From Neobacillus sp. DY30 (GTDB taxonomy: Bacteria > Bacillota > Bacilli > Bacillales > Cytobacillaceae), in contig NZ_CP126093.1 of NCBI RefSeq assembly GCF_030123065.1, positions 1,058,001 to 1,122,000 on the forward strand: 64,000 bases of DNA, written 5' to 3'. Below the pieces are notes generated by a model. It was not told the origin of the DNA and did not search any database. It saw only the letters and a list, made by a program, of their open reading frames with translations. Below are positions 1-8,569 of the stretch, piece by piece; the stretch's first letter is position 1; every line of letters begins with the position of its first letter. The position numbers were made by a program, and so were the translations under genes.

Positions 1-426
1 GTAGTACCACTGTTTACTGGCGGAACGAATGCGATTGCCGCAACTATTGTAACGCTATCATTAAATTCTGCAGCATACATTGCTGAAATCTTTCGTGCAG
101 GAATACAATCTATTGATAGGGGGCAAATGGAAGCGGCCCGTTCACTCGGTATGACACATGTACAAGCTATGCGTTATGTTATTCTCCCACAAGCGTCAAA
201 ACGAATGATTCCACCTTTAGGTAATGAATTTATTGTTTTAATTAAAGAATCGTCGCTTGCTTCAATCGTTGCAGCTCCAGAGCTCATGTATTGGGGACAA
301 GCCATGCAAGGCCAATATTTCCGCGTATGGGAGCCATATATTACGGCCGCACTTATTTACCTTGTATTAACGCTTTCGCTAAGCTACTTATTAAGTCGTC
401 TTGAAAGGAAGTTGGCAACAGAATGA
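1..426 (+). CDS. Amino-acid ABC transporter permease, C-terminal part (5' end outside window)
   Basis: This is the inner-membrane permease of a polar amino-acid importer (HisM/GlnP type). The frame is open from base 1, so the gene begins upstream of the window and only the last 141 codons are seen. The cytoplasmic EAA loop that docks the ATPase is visible as EAARSLG followed by ILPQA. A hydrophobic C-terminal segment ends in a basic tail. The stop overlaps the ATG of the next gene (ATGA at 423-426), so the two are translationally coupled. The substrate-binding protein is presumably upstream. Substrate cannot be read from this fragment; glutamine, cystine or arginine types are all possible. 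Confidence 0.9.
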   Translation, partial: VVPLFTGGTNAIAATIVTLSLNSAAYIAEIFRAGIQSIDRGQMEAARSLGMTHVQAMRYVILPQASKRMIPPLGNEFIVLIKESSLASIVAAPELMYWGQAMQGQYFRVWEPYITAALIYLVLTLSLSYLLSRLERKLATE

Positions 427-1145
427 TTAAAGTGAAAAATTTAAAAAAATCATTTGGAATGAATGTTGTCCTAAAGGATATTAATGTAACCGTAAAGCCG
501 CAAGAGGTGGTAGTCGTAATCGGTCCATCTGGTTCAGGTAAATCTACATTCCTGCGCTGTATAAATCTTTTAGAAACCATTACGGATGGACATGTCTATA
601 TAGAAGGAACCGATATTACCGACAAAAAGACTGATATTAATAAAGTAAGGACCGAAGTGGGGATGGTTTTTCAGCAGTTTAATCTATTCCCGCATAAAAA
701 GGTCATTGAAAACATCATGCTCGCTCCTATGAAGGTTAGAAATATTTCTGCTGAGCAGGCACGAAAAAAAGGTTTAGAGCTTTTAAGAAAAGTAGGATTA
801 GAGGATAAAGCTGAGGCGTATCCTGATTCCTTGTCCGGCGGACAAAAGCAGCGTGTTGCGATTGCCAGGGCGCTTGCAATGGAGCCGAAAATCATGCTGT
901 TTGATGAACCAACCTCTGCTCTTGACCCTGAAATGGTCGGAGAGGTTTTGGAGGTTATGAAGCAGCTTGCCAAAGAGGGCATGACCATGGTTGTTGTCAC
1001 TCATGAAATGGGGTTTGCAAAAGAAGTAGGGGACCGAGTGATATTTATGGATGGCGGGCTCATTGTTGAAGAAAATACCCCAAATGAATTATTTGATTAT
1101 CCAAAGGAATCTCGAACCAAAGCCTTTTTGAGTAAGGTATTATAA
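423..1145 (+). CDS. Polar amino-acid ABC transporter ATP-binding protein (GlnQ/TcyC type)
   Basis: This cytoplasmic ATPase energises the permease encoded just upstream. All nucleotide-binding motifs are intact: Walker [10 protein letters not shown] at residues 34-42, Q-loop [10 protein letters not shown] at 82-91, signature LSGGQKQR at 137-144, Walker B IMLFDEP at 157-163 and the H-loop VVVTHE further on. At 240 residues it has the usual length for the family. It overlaps the permease stop by 4 nt and is followed by a terminator, so it is the last gene of the operon. The exact amino acid transported is not determined by the ATPase sequence. Confidence 0.95.
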   Translation: MIKVKNLKKSFGMNVVLKDINVTVKPQEVVVVIGPSGSGKSTFLRCINLLETITDGHVYIEGTDITDKKTDINKVRTEVGMVFQQFNLFPHKKVIENIMLAPMKVRNISAEQARKKGLELLRKVGLEDKAEAYPDSLSGGQKQRVAIARALAMEPKIMLFDEPTSALDPEMVGEVLEVMKQLAKEGMTMVVVTHEMGFAKEVGDRVIFMDGGLIVEENTPNELFDYPKESRTKAFLSKVL

Positions 1146-1146
1146 C

Positions 1147-1177
1147 ATCGGAAGGCAGGTGCCTCCCGATTTTTTTA
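1147..1177 (+). terminator. Rho-independent terminator
   Basis: An 11-bp stem with one mismatch (ATCGGAAGGCA with TGCCTCCCGAT) is followed by a run of T. It lies immediately after the ABC transporter ATPase gene and ends that operon. Confidence 0.85.
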
Positions 1178-1351
1178 TTACCTGTATTGTAGCCAAATTG
1201 AAATATAATTGAAATCTGAATTAAAAATTCGTTTGGTAGAATCGATATAATTGGGACTAAAAATGAGTACGCAGTTCGTATTGTATAGAGGAATATTTCT
1301 GCCTCTTTTCCATATGAATGACATAGAAGTGGTGGTATAGGAGGGTAAGTC

Positions 1352-4105
1352 ATGACAGTGGAAAGTCAATTAGTAAAAAAGTCATATTATCAAATGTACA
1401 TAAATGAACATGAAGACGTGCAGCCAATCCGGGTATTAGGCGAAGCATATCAGGAAGAGCTTCAAAAAGACCTGCCTAATTTAACATCTATTCGTTTCGC
1501 ACAAGGTGAAATTTATTTTCATAATCGGGACTTTGAAGCAGCCATTTTTAAATGGGAAAACATTGCTGGTGAACTTGAATTATGGGCTAAGAAAAATATT
1601 GCGGATGCCTACTATGAATCAGGTCTTCTCTCAAACGCAGAGGATCTTTATCTTTCAATTGAAACGAATAATCTCACATTAAAGACAGAGGTTGCACTGC
1701 AGCTTTTTTCACTCTACATTGATCGGGAGAAGCGTGACGAAGCAGTTGAGATAATCAAAAAAACGATTGATTCAAACCCAGATTACCCAAATGTGACCGA
1801 TATCGCACGTTCCTATTTTGAGGATCAGCAGGATTGGGATAATGCCATTGAATTGGCAGTAAACGAAGCGAAGCGAACAGGTTCAATTGAGTGGTTTGAA
1901 ATCGTAAATTCTTATGTGAAAAAAGATCTTACGAAAAGGTTACATCCGAATTACTTCACACAAGCTATATTTGAATTGTGCAGCATAGATCAGAGAATGT
2001 TTGAAGAGCTTACATCTTCCCTATGGAAAAGTTACCGAGATGAAGAGTCATATTTCACTTGGCTCAAAGAGGTAAATCATCTGCTATTAAATCTCGAAGT
2101 TAGCCGAAACAGTAACTTTGAATCCCTTTCAGAGTTACATTATCAAACTTATTTTGGTTTAATAAATAGCGACTTTTTTATTAAAACGCTTGAAGATCTA
2201 GTACCTGACCTTTTAACAAATTGGCTGCGGTTATCTGTTCCGAAGCATACTGTCCTAGTTTCAGCGTCGGTATTGTCATGGAACGAGCTCTTCCCAGCAA
2301 GTATAAGCATGTCCATTGTTAGTGAAGCTGAAACTCTTATTAGTGAAACAGATAGTAATATTGACGAGTTAGAAGAGAGTTTAAGTCTATTTGAGGCGAT
2401 TATTAGTTGGGCAAAAGCAAATGATATGGGAGAGAATAACCACTTAAAATGGATGGTCAAACAATTAAATGATTTTGAGACCCATCACCTATTCATTACA
2501 GGCCTGAGCGGAAGTGGAAAGTCTGCTTTCGTAAATTCAGTCTTAGGTGAAGAAATCCAGGATGGCCCAACTTCTTCTCTTGTAATGTTTAAAGACTTTG
2601 ACGACTTAAATATATATGAAATAACCGATCAAGAAACAGTTGCCCTAGCGGATTTTACACATTTCCAAGAGCGGATGGATCGACGCAGGAATGCACTTGA
2701 GTCGATTATCGAATTTCAACAGCCATTTCCATTCTTGTATGAGCAAAAGTTAGCATTAATTGAAACGCCAGGATTAAAAGGCAGCCGCCAAGATCGCTAT
2801 GAAATACTCCAAAATGTTCAAATGGCGGATACATTATTATTTGTATTAGATGCAAATGCTCCGTTTACGGAGATAGAGAAAGCGGTTCTTTCAGAAATCA
2901 ATGAGCTTGCACCGGATATTCCTGTCCATTTTCTCTTAAATAAGATGGATACGATTGTTAATGAACAGGAAGCAATGAGGATTTTTGATGAAACAACGTC
3001 TAAGATTCAGTCTTTTTTTCCTGAGGCACAGGTATTCGCCTACTCCTCCCAGTACGAAAGAGGACAGCAATTAGTCGAATTAAAAGGCTTTATCAAATCA
3101 ATCAAAGATACAAGAAACATAGCAGATAAGCGCTTGGCGAAGCTTTTATTCTTCATAAGGACTACTATTTCCAGGCTGTTACAAAAGAGAATTGATGTTG
3201 AGAATCAATTAATTGAGTCGGTTCGCTGGAATGAAGAGGTAGTAATGAAGCTAAATGGGGCTCTTAATCAATTAAAGGACGCTGAGGCGCAAAAAACAAA
3301 AGTCATCACAAGGTCATATCGTTCCATAAAGGAAACCATCCAAAATGAAATTTCTATCGAAGTACCGAAAATTCTTCAGGAATGCTCAGAGTTCATTAAT
3401 GAAGACAGTAACCTAAGTACGATTCATATCGAGCTAAATGATGTGATGAATAATCGAATACAAGATTACCTAGAGCGGGACGTAATGCCGAAGTATTATA
3501 CGGCACTTCAAGAATGGATTAACAGTAGTAAAGAGGAATTTGTGCAAGGACAGGAATTTTTAGATGAGATGACGGAAGGATTAAATAGCTTATATGGCGA
3601 AGAGCGAATTAAGACAGAATGTGATTTTAAAGTACTTGATGATTGGCGTCGGGATACGGATAGAATGACGAGCCGACTCCAATTAGAAAAGGTAAATATC
3701 TTACTTCGCAACACACCATCACAATTATTATTAAAAAGTGCAGGGAAGCTTTTTGGAGCATTATCTCAAAATAAAGCAATGCTTTATAATAAATATAAAG
3801 CTTTTGTGAAAAATGATAGCTACTCTGAACCAACTGAGATTGTTATTGAACGCTTTTTCCAACAGTTTGAGCTATTTGAGAAATCACTGGAAAGAGATAT
3901 AACGTTGTTCTTTAAACAGCCATTGAAAACACTTAATGAAGCCATTGAAGAATCACTTTCTCAAATATCGACAAATCAGGATATCTTGAAAAAAATGAAT
4001 ACGAACCCGGAAATGTTCCGCGATCCGTTAACACTATTTGAAGTTAGACTGCGTCAATTTGAATGGGCAACAATAGCAGGGAAGGGTGTACACACGTTAT
4101 ATTAA
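1352..4105 (+). CDS. TPR-domain dynamin-like GTPase
   Basis: This large protein (917 aa) has no obvious signal peptide. Residues about 20-165 look like degenerate tetratricopeptide helices (alternating Ala/Tyr/Leu pattern, e.g. NIADAYYESG). A dynamin-type GTPase domain follows: G1 GLSGSGKSAF at 384-393, G3 ETPGLKGS near 471 (Glu replaces the usual Asp of DxPG) and G4 LLNKMDT near 530. The C-terminal ~300 residues are helical and charged, as in bacterial dynamins that act on membranes. It starts at an ATG behind GGAGGG. It is a single-gene unit between two terminators. It is unlike B. subtilis DynA, which has two GTPase modules. Role unknown; membrane remodelling or stress protection is inference. 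Confidence 0.8.
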   Translation: MTVESQLVKKSYYQMYINEHEDVQPIRVLGEAYQEELQKDLPNLTSIRFAQGEIYFHNRDFEAAIFKWENIAGELELWAKKNIADAYYESGLLSNAEDLYLSIETNNLTLKTEVALQLFSLYIDREKRDEAVEIIKKTIDSNPDYPNVTDIARSYFEDQQDWDNAIELAVNEAKRTGSIEWFEIVNSYVKKDLTKRLHPNYFTQAIFELCSIDQRMFEELTSSLWKSYRDEESYFTWLKEVNHLLLNLEVSRNSNFESLSELHYQTYFGLINSDFFIKTLEDLVPDLLTNWLRLSVPKHTVLVSASVLSWNELFPASISMSIVSEAETLISETDSNIDELEESLSLFEAIISWAKANDMGENNHLKWMVKQLNDFETHHLFITGLSGSGKSAFVNSVLGEEIQDGPTSSLVMFKDFDDLNIYEITDQETVALADFTHFQERMDRRRNALESIIEFQQPFPFLYEQKLALIETPGLKGSRQDRYEILQNVQMADTLLFVLDANAPFTEIEKAVLSEINELAPDIPVHFLLNKMDTIVNEQEAMRIFDETTSKIQSFFPEAQVFAYSSQYERGQQLVELKGFIKSIKDTRNIADKRLAKLLFFIRTTISRLLQKRIDVENQLIESVRWNEEVVMKLNGALNQLKDAEAQKTKVITRSYRSIKETIQNEISIEVPKILQECSEFINEDSNLSTIHIELNDVMNNRIQDYLERDVMPKYYTALQEWINSSKEEFVQGQEFLDEMTEGLNSLYGEERIKTECDFKVLDDWRRDTDRMTSRLQLEKVNILLRNTPSQLLLKSAGKLFGALSQNKAMLYNKYKAFVKNDSYSEPTEIVIERFFQQFELFEKSLERDITLFFKQPLKTLNEAIEESLSQISTNQDILKKMNTNPEMFRDPLTLFEVRLRQFEWATIAGKGVHTLY

Positions 4106-4110
4106 TTAAT

Positions 4111-4141
4111 AAAGGGTGCCTCATATGTGAGGCACCCTTTC
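4111..4141. terminator. Bidirectional terminator
   Basis: A perfect 13-bp stem (AAAGGGTGCCTCA and its complement) with a 4-nt loop, A-rich before and T-rich after. It lies between convergent genes and can stop transcription from both sides. Confidence 0.85.
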
Positions 4142-4144
4142 CTA

Positions 4145-4552
4145 TTAAACAAATGCAGCAATAATAATCCCCATAATCGTTAAAGCCACTACATGATAGC
4201 CAGCACTAATAAAGAATAAAGTATAATTCCGACTCTCAAAGAATGTTGGGGACAATTCTCGGAAGGCGGCAATTAAACCAATCAGGAATCCGAATAAAGC
4301 TCCATCCAAAATCGTTACCGTATCTAATAACTGAATAAAAAGGGAAAGAATAACGGCAGTAAAAATTCCCCCGAGTGTGGTTAAGCCGTAACCTACATAA
4401 GCCCCTTTTGGATCGATATCCTCCATTTTCTTACCTAGTGCTTTCACCCAAATATTCGAAAAAAGAATAGGAGAATACCAGAGTGCTCCAATCACCATAT
4501 TGGCTATGACGGCTAGAATGATGGCTAATATACTAATATTTATAAACTCCAA
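4145..4552 (-). CDS. DUF1761 family membrane protein
   Basis: A 135-residue integral membrane protein with about four hydrophobic segments. The N-terminal pattern ANMVIGALWYSPILF is characteristic of DUF1761, whose function is unknown. The start is a TTG at 4552 preceded by AAAGGGG. It stands alone, sharing a terminator with the dynamin-like gene that converges on it. Nothing around it indicates a partner. Confidence 0.75.
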   Translation of the reverse strand: MEFINISILAIILAVIANMVIGALWYSPILFSNIWVKALGKKMEDIDPKGAYVGYGLTTLGGIFTAVILSLFIQLLDTVTILDGALFGFLIGLIAAFRELSPTFFESRNYTLFFISAGYHVVALTIMGIIIAAFV

Positions 4553-4635
4553 AACAATTACCCCTTTATTTCCTATTTTTGGTGAATTATAACATGATAA
4601 TTCTATTAATTCAAAACTCTTTTAGGCCATCTTCT

Positions 4636-4670
4636 AAAGAAAAAGGCTGCAAGTTGAAAATGGTGCAGCC
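4636..4670 (-). terminator. Terminator after the glycerophosphodiesterase gene
   Basis: Read on the minus strand, GGCTGCA pairs with TGCAGCC and is followed by five T. It lies 8 nt beyond the stop of the minus-strand phosphodiesterase gene. Confidence 0.7.
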
Positions 4671-4677
4671 CAATCAT

Positions 4678-5616
4678 TTACAGCCCTTTTTCTTCGAGCA
4701 ATTTGAGTAATAGGTCTGGTCGATTTGTTAATATTCCGTCAGCACCTGCGTCGATAAGTGTTTCCATCGTCTTTTGGTCATCAATCGTCCAGTAATGGAT
4801 TTCCATTCCAAGACGGTGTGCCCCGTCAATTAACTTCTGATCTGTTAAATCAAAGCCGCTGTCCTCCACAGGGATTTGGAAAGCATCTACTTTTGGTACA
4901 TAAAGATTGCGTAAAAAGAATTTATGAAAGACAACAAAGCTTTTAACCTCTTGTCTTCCAGCTGTAATGGCGACACGGCCTTTTGCATACTTTTCAAATG
5001 TTTGGAGAATCTTTTGGTCGAATGAAGCAATTATAACTTTTTCTTCCATTTGGTATTTTTCAATAAGTTCCCATAATTTCGAAGCCATTTCCTCTATTCT
5101 TTCTGGAGGGTTATCATCTTTAATTTCTATTTCTATTTTCATGTCATCGAATGTTTGGAACATCTCTTCCACCGTTGGGATATAGACACCTTTATCACGG
5201 AAACTATAGTTGCCATCTAAGTCTTTGAAATGATAACCCGCATCAAGTGCTTGAAGTTCTGCTAAAGTAAGGTCTGCCACCTTACCTTTTCCATTGGTTG
5301 TACGGTTAACATTAGGGTCGTGGATGGTAACTAAATGACCGTCCTTTGTAATATGTATATCCGTTTCAAGAACATCCACTCCCATGTTAGCAGCATTCTC
5401 AAATGCCGCCATTGTATTAGAAGGTGCCAACAATTCACCGCCTTGGTGGGCAATCACTAATGGTCGATTATGATTAAAAAAACTTTTCTGTTTGATTGGT
5501 TTGACCGAAAATAAATTAATGACTAACAGGAAAATGACAATAGTTGCCGCTAGCATTTTAAAAGATAGAAGTACCCTTTTCTTTCTCTTCGTTTTCTCAA
5601 TAGTGACATGCTGCAT
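4678..5616 (-). CDS. Membrane-anchored glycerophosphodiester phosphodiesterase
   Basis: Hydrolyses glycerophosphodiesters to glycerol-3-phosphate and an alcohol, probably at the outer face of the membrane. One transmembrane anchor spans residues about 20-38 after a basic N-terminus, and the catalytic domain follows. Active-site residues are recognisable: H57 in AHQGG, E84 and D86 in ETDIH, and H99 in HDPNVNRTTNG. The Arg commonly following the first His (HRG) is Gln here. Length (312 aa) is normal for GDPD. It starts at an ATG behind GAGGAG. It is monocistronic and unrelated to glpQ/glpT neighbours. Likely role is turnover of lipid or teichoic-acid glycerophosphate; substrate is inferred. Confidence 0.85.
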   Translation of the reverse strand: MQHVTIEKTKRKKRVLLSFKMLAATIVIFLLVINLFSVKPIKQKSFFNHNRPLVIAHQGGELLAPSNTMAAFENAANMGVDVLETDIHITKDGHLVTIHDPNVNRTTNGKGKVADLTLAELQALDAGYHFKDLDGNYSFRDKGVYIPTVEEMFQTFDDMKIEIEIKDDNPPERIEEMASKLWELIEKYQMEEKVIIASFDQKILQTFEKYAKGRVAITAGRQEVKSFVVFHKFFLRNLYVPKVDAFQIPVEDSGFDLTDQKLIDGAHRLGMEIHYWTIDDQKTMETLIDAGADGILTNRPDLLLKLLEEKGL

Positions 5617-5839
5617 AATAGTGCTCCTCTGCTAATGGCCTTTAGAAAAATCCTTTTCTTCCATCTGATTTCCGTTACTATTTATGATACCTGAATTGAC
5701 TGAAAAAGGATAAGAATTGTACAAGAAACATAGAGAAAAAGAGATGTTTTTACTAGGCTTCTATGCTATTATTTAGTGATGCGAAATAAGTTAAATTTTT
5801 CCGCGATTTTTCTACAGGAAGATAGATAGGGGTGTTTCT

Positions 5840-7027
5840 TTGAAAGAACGTTTGTGGACAAAATCATTTATTATGCTGATGGTTGGAAATCTTTTTGTGT
5901 TTATGTCCTTCCAAATGCTTATTCCAACTTTACCGCCCTATATTAAATCGATAGGTGCAAGTGGACTGGAAATTGGCTTGGTTACTGCCTTGTTTTCGGT
6001 CGGTGCTGTGCTAATTAGACCGTTTATCGGGTATATGCTTGAATACAAACATAGAAAACCTCTGGTATTAATTGGAGCAGTCATTCTTTTAGTTATAACA
6101 ATTCTATATCCAATCTCTAGAATTGTCATGATTTTCCTTCTTATTCGATTTGTGCATGGCCTTGCTTGGGGTTGGTCAACAACCGTGAATGGTACAGCGG
6201 CAGTTGATGTCATTCCATTTTCTAGGCTTGGTGAAGGCATGGGCTATTTTGGGTTATCAAATACAATTGGGTATATCATTGCCCCAAGTTTAGGAATCTT
6301 CTTATATAACGTTACTTCATTTACTAATCTTATAGTTATTTCAAGTGTTTTAGGATTTATCTCGGTAGTAATGCTCACGCTTGTAAACTACCGGACACCT
6401 GAAGTGGTTGTTAATACAAAAAAGCAGGACCTTAAGTTCTCCTACCTAGGTTCTTTAGTGGAAAAATCGAGCTGGTATCCTGCTTTTATTACCTTCATTA
6501 TTTGTCTTGGTTATGGCTCAGTCTCAACTTTCATCGTCATCTTCGGGGAAGAAAGAGGAATAGACCAAATCATCTTATTCTATATTCTCAATGCAATTGT
6601 CGCGACCGCGGCAAGACCATTCGCGGGAAAGTGGTTTGATGAAAAAGGCCCGATTGCCATGGTCTATTTCTGTATTTTGGCTACCTTTATTGGGTTATGG
6701 GTCCTTTCGTTTGCCCAAACTAATTTCTTACTAGCTGTAGCTGGTGGACTGTTTGGAATTGGATTTGGCTGTGCCTTGCCTATCTTACAATCCTGGACCT
6801 TATCTATGACACCCGAAAATCGAAGAGGTGTAGCGAATGGAATGTTCTTTTCCGCGATTGATTTAGGAATTGGCTTAAGTGGGTTGATTTTCGGTGCAAT
6901 AGCTTTATTCACTGATACTGCAAATCTCTTCCGAATAAGCAGTCTATTTTTAATTATTGCTATCATATTAACTATGTTAGAAGTTAGAAAAAAAAGAGGT
7001 ACTCCAAAGGAACGAATTGTCTCATAA
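5840..7027 (+). CDS. MFS transporter
   Basis: A 395-residue protein with about 12 hydrophobic helices, typical of the major facilitator superfamily. The loop after helix 2 carries RPFIGYMLEYKHRKP, close to the MFS signature GxxxDrxGrr. A similar motif occurs at the half-repeat (ARPFAGKWFDEKG). The start is a TTG at 5840 behind AGGGG. It is monocistronic with its own terminator. Motifs resemble drug or metabolite efflux subfamilies, but substrate cannot be read from the sequence. Confidence 0.85.
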   Translation: MKERLWTKSFIMLMVGNLFVFMSFQMLIPTLPPYIKSIGASGLEIGLVTALFSVGAVLIRPFIGYMLEYKHRKPLVLIGAVILLVITILYPISRIVMIFLLIRFVHGLAWGWSTTVNGTAAVDVIPFSRLGEGMGYFGLSNTIGYIIAPSLGIFLYNVTSFTNLIVISSVLGFISVVMLTLVNYRTPEVVVNTKKQDLKFSYLGSLVEKSSWYPAFITFIICLGYGSVSTFIVIFGEERGIDQIILFYILNAIVATAARPFAGKWFDEKGPIAMVYFCILATFIGLWVLSFAQTNFLLAVAGGLFGIGFGCALPILQSWTLSMTPENRRGVANGMFFSAIDLGIGLSGLIFGAIALFTDTANLFRISSLFLIIAIILTMLEVRKKRGTPKERIVS

Positions 7028-7030
7028 ACA

Positions 7031-7072
7031 AAAGGTCAGGACCTCTAGTAAAAGAGGGGCTGACCTTTTTTA
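7031..7072 (+). terminator. Rho-independent terminator
   Basis: AAGGTCAG pairs with CTGACCTT, with an inner CCTCT/AGAGG stem, and is followed by T6. It ends the MFS gene. Confidence 0.8.
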
Positions 7073-7406
7073 ATATAAATATTTTTTATAGTAAAATATT
7101 CTAAATATTCGTTACATTTGTTACAATAGGATTGGAATATAGGTAACTATTAATATGGGATTGCGTCCACATGAGCGCAACCTTCACGCAGCACCATTCA
7201 TCTACCCATCACAGTTAATCTTTTCCTAATTTCAGTGTTGCTCTAGGGCCACACTCATCTTCCATTGTGACTTTCAACCTGTCAAAACACTTCAAACCAT
7301 TCAAGAATTTAAATTACTCACTTCTTTGGTGTTCCAGCTCAATACGATTTATCCTCCATAAGTAAAAGCTTAGGATTGGTTATAAGTAGAAAGCGAGGCA
7401 ATCACA
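7073..7406. other. 334-bp intergenic region with possible minus-strand coding remnant
   Basis: No intact gene. TTGCG...CGCAA at 7161-7180 forms a small hairpin. Read on the minus strand, a reading frame without a good start can be followed across roughly 7160-7350 (including a stretch reading FDRLKVTMEDECGPR), interrupted by a stop and a frameshift. This looks like a decayed gene fragment or a dispersed repeat rather than promoter DNA. The identity of the source is unknown. Promoter elements for the acyl-CoA dehydrogenase must lie in its distal part but none is convincing. Confidence 0.3.
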
Positions 7407-8555
7407 ATGAAACTACACCCCTATTTAACGGAAGATCATGAAATATTCCGCAAGTCATTAAGAAAGTTTTTGGAGAAAGAGGCTGTACCTCATTATGAGA
7501 AATGGGAAGAGGAGAGAATGATTCCACGTTCCTTATGGAGAAAGATGGGAGAGCAAGGTTTCCTTTGTCCAGATTTAGATGAGCAATATGGCGGCAGCGG
7601 TGTCGACTGGGGGTTCTCTGTTGTTATAAATGAAGAGTTAGAAAGAGTGGGTTCAGGTCTAGTAGGGATAGGTCTGCATAATGATATTGTTGTGCCTTAT
7701 ATCAATTCATTTGCCTCAGTGGAGCAAAAACAACGCTGGCTCCCTCGTTGTGTTACTGGAGAACTGATTACTGCTATTGCTATGACTGAACCTGGCACTG
7801 GTTCTGATCTTGCCAATATTAAAACCACTGCAAAGCTTGAGGGTGAGCACTTTATACTGAATGGACAGAAAACTTTTATTACAAATGGAATTCAATCTGA
7901 TCTAATCCTCGTGGCTTGTAAAACGGACACTAATGCAGTACCAAAGCATAAAGGGGTGAGCTTGCTCTTAGTTGAAAGGGATACACCTGGTTTTTCACGG
8001 GGCAGAAAGCTGAATAAAGTCGGACTTCATAGTCAAGATACCGCCGAGTTGATTTTTGAAGACTGCAGAGTACCCAAGCAGAATCTACTTGGAGAAGAGG
8101 GTAAAGGGTTTCTCTATATGATGGATAAACTCCAGCAGGAACGTCTTGTTGTAGCGATTGCAGCACAAACAGCTTCAGAAGTCATGCTCCAAGGAACCAT
8201 TGAATATGTAAAGAGTCGTGAAGCCTTTGGAAAGCCTGTCAGTCAATTCCAAAATACTCAGTTTAAAATTGCTGAAATGGCAACAGAGGTGGAGATGGGA
8301 AGGGCGTTCTTAGACCAGTTAATATCTGAACATATAGATGGTCAAAATGTTGTGACAAAGGTATCAATGGCGAAATGGAAGCTGACGGATACTGCTAAGA
8401 AAATTGCAGGAGAATCCCTGCAGCTTCATGGCGGCTATGGATATATGGAAGAATACGAGATTGCAAGAAGATTTCGAGATATTCAGGTTTCAAGTATCTA
8501 CGCTGGTACGAATGAAATCATGAAAACTATTATTGCAAAAAACCTAGGATTATAA
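7407..8555 (+). CDS. Acyl-CoA dehydrogenase
   Basis: FAD-dependent oxidation of an acyl-CoA thioester to the trans-2-enoyl-CoA, passing electrons to ETF. The protein has the normal length (382 aa), with the family signature AMTEPGTGSDLANI at about 130-143 and the C-terminal LHGGYGYMEEYE flavin/dimer motif. The usual catalytic Glu of the IYEGT motif is Ala here (A366 in YAGT), while E245 in QQERL sits where isovaleryl- and long-chain enzymes keep their base. Branched or long acyl-CoA is therefore more likely than short straight chain. It is followed after 14 nt by an acyl-CoA ligase with which it forms a two-gene operon. Confidence 0.9.
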   Translation: MKLHPYLTEDHEIFRKSLRKFLEKEAVPHYEKWEEERMIPRSLWRKMGEQGFLCPDLDEQYGGSGVDWGFSVVINEELERVGSGLVGIGLHNDIVVPYINSFASVEQKQRWLPRCVTGELITAIAMTEPGTGSDLANIKTTAKLEGEHFILNGQKTFITNGIQSDLILVACKTDTNAVPKHKGVSLLLVERDTPGFSRGRKLNKVGLHSQDTAELIFEDCRVPKQNLLGEEGKGFLYMMDKLQQERLVVAIAAQTASEVMLQGTIEYVKSREAFGKPVSQFQNTQFKIAEMATEVEMGRAFLDQLISEHIDGQNVVTKVSMAKWKLTDTAKKIAGESLQLHGGYGYMEEYEIARRFRDIQVSSIYAGTNEIMKTIIAKNLGL

Positions 8556-8569
8556 TTGGGGGAGATTCG

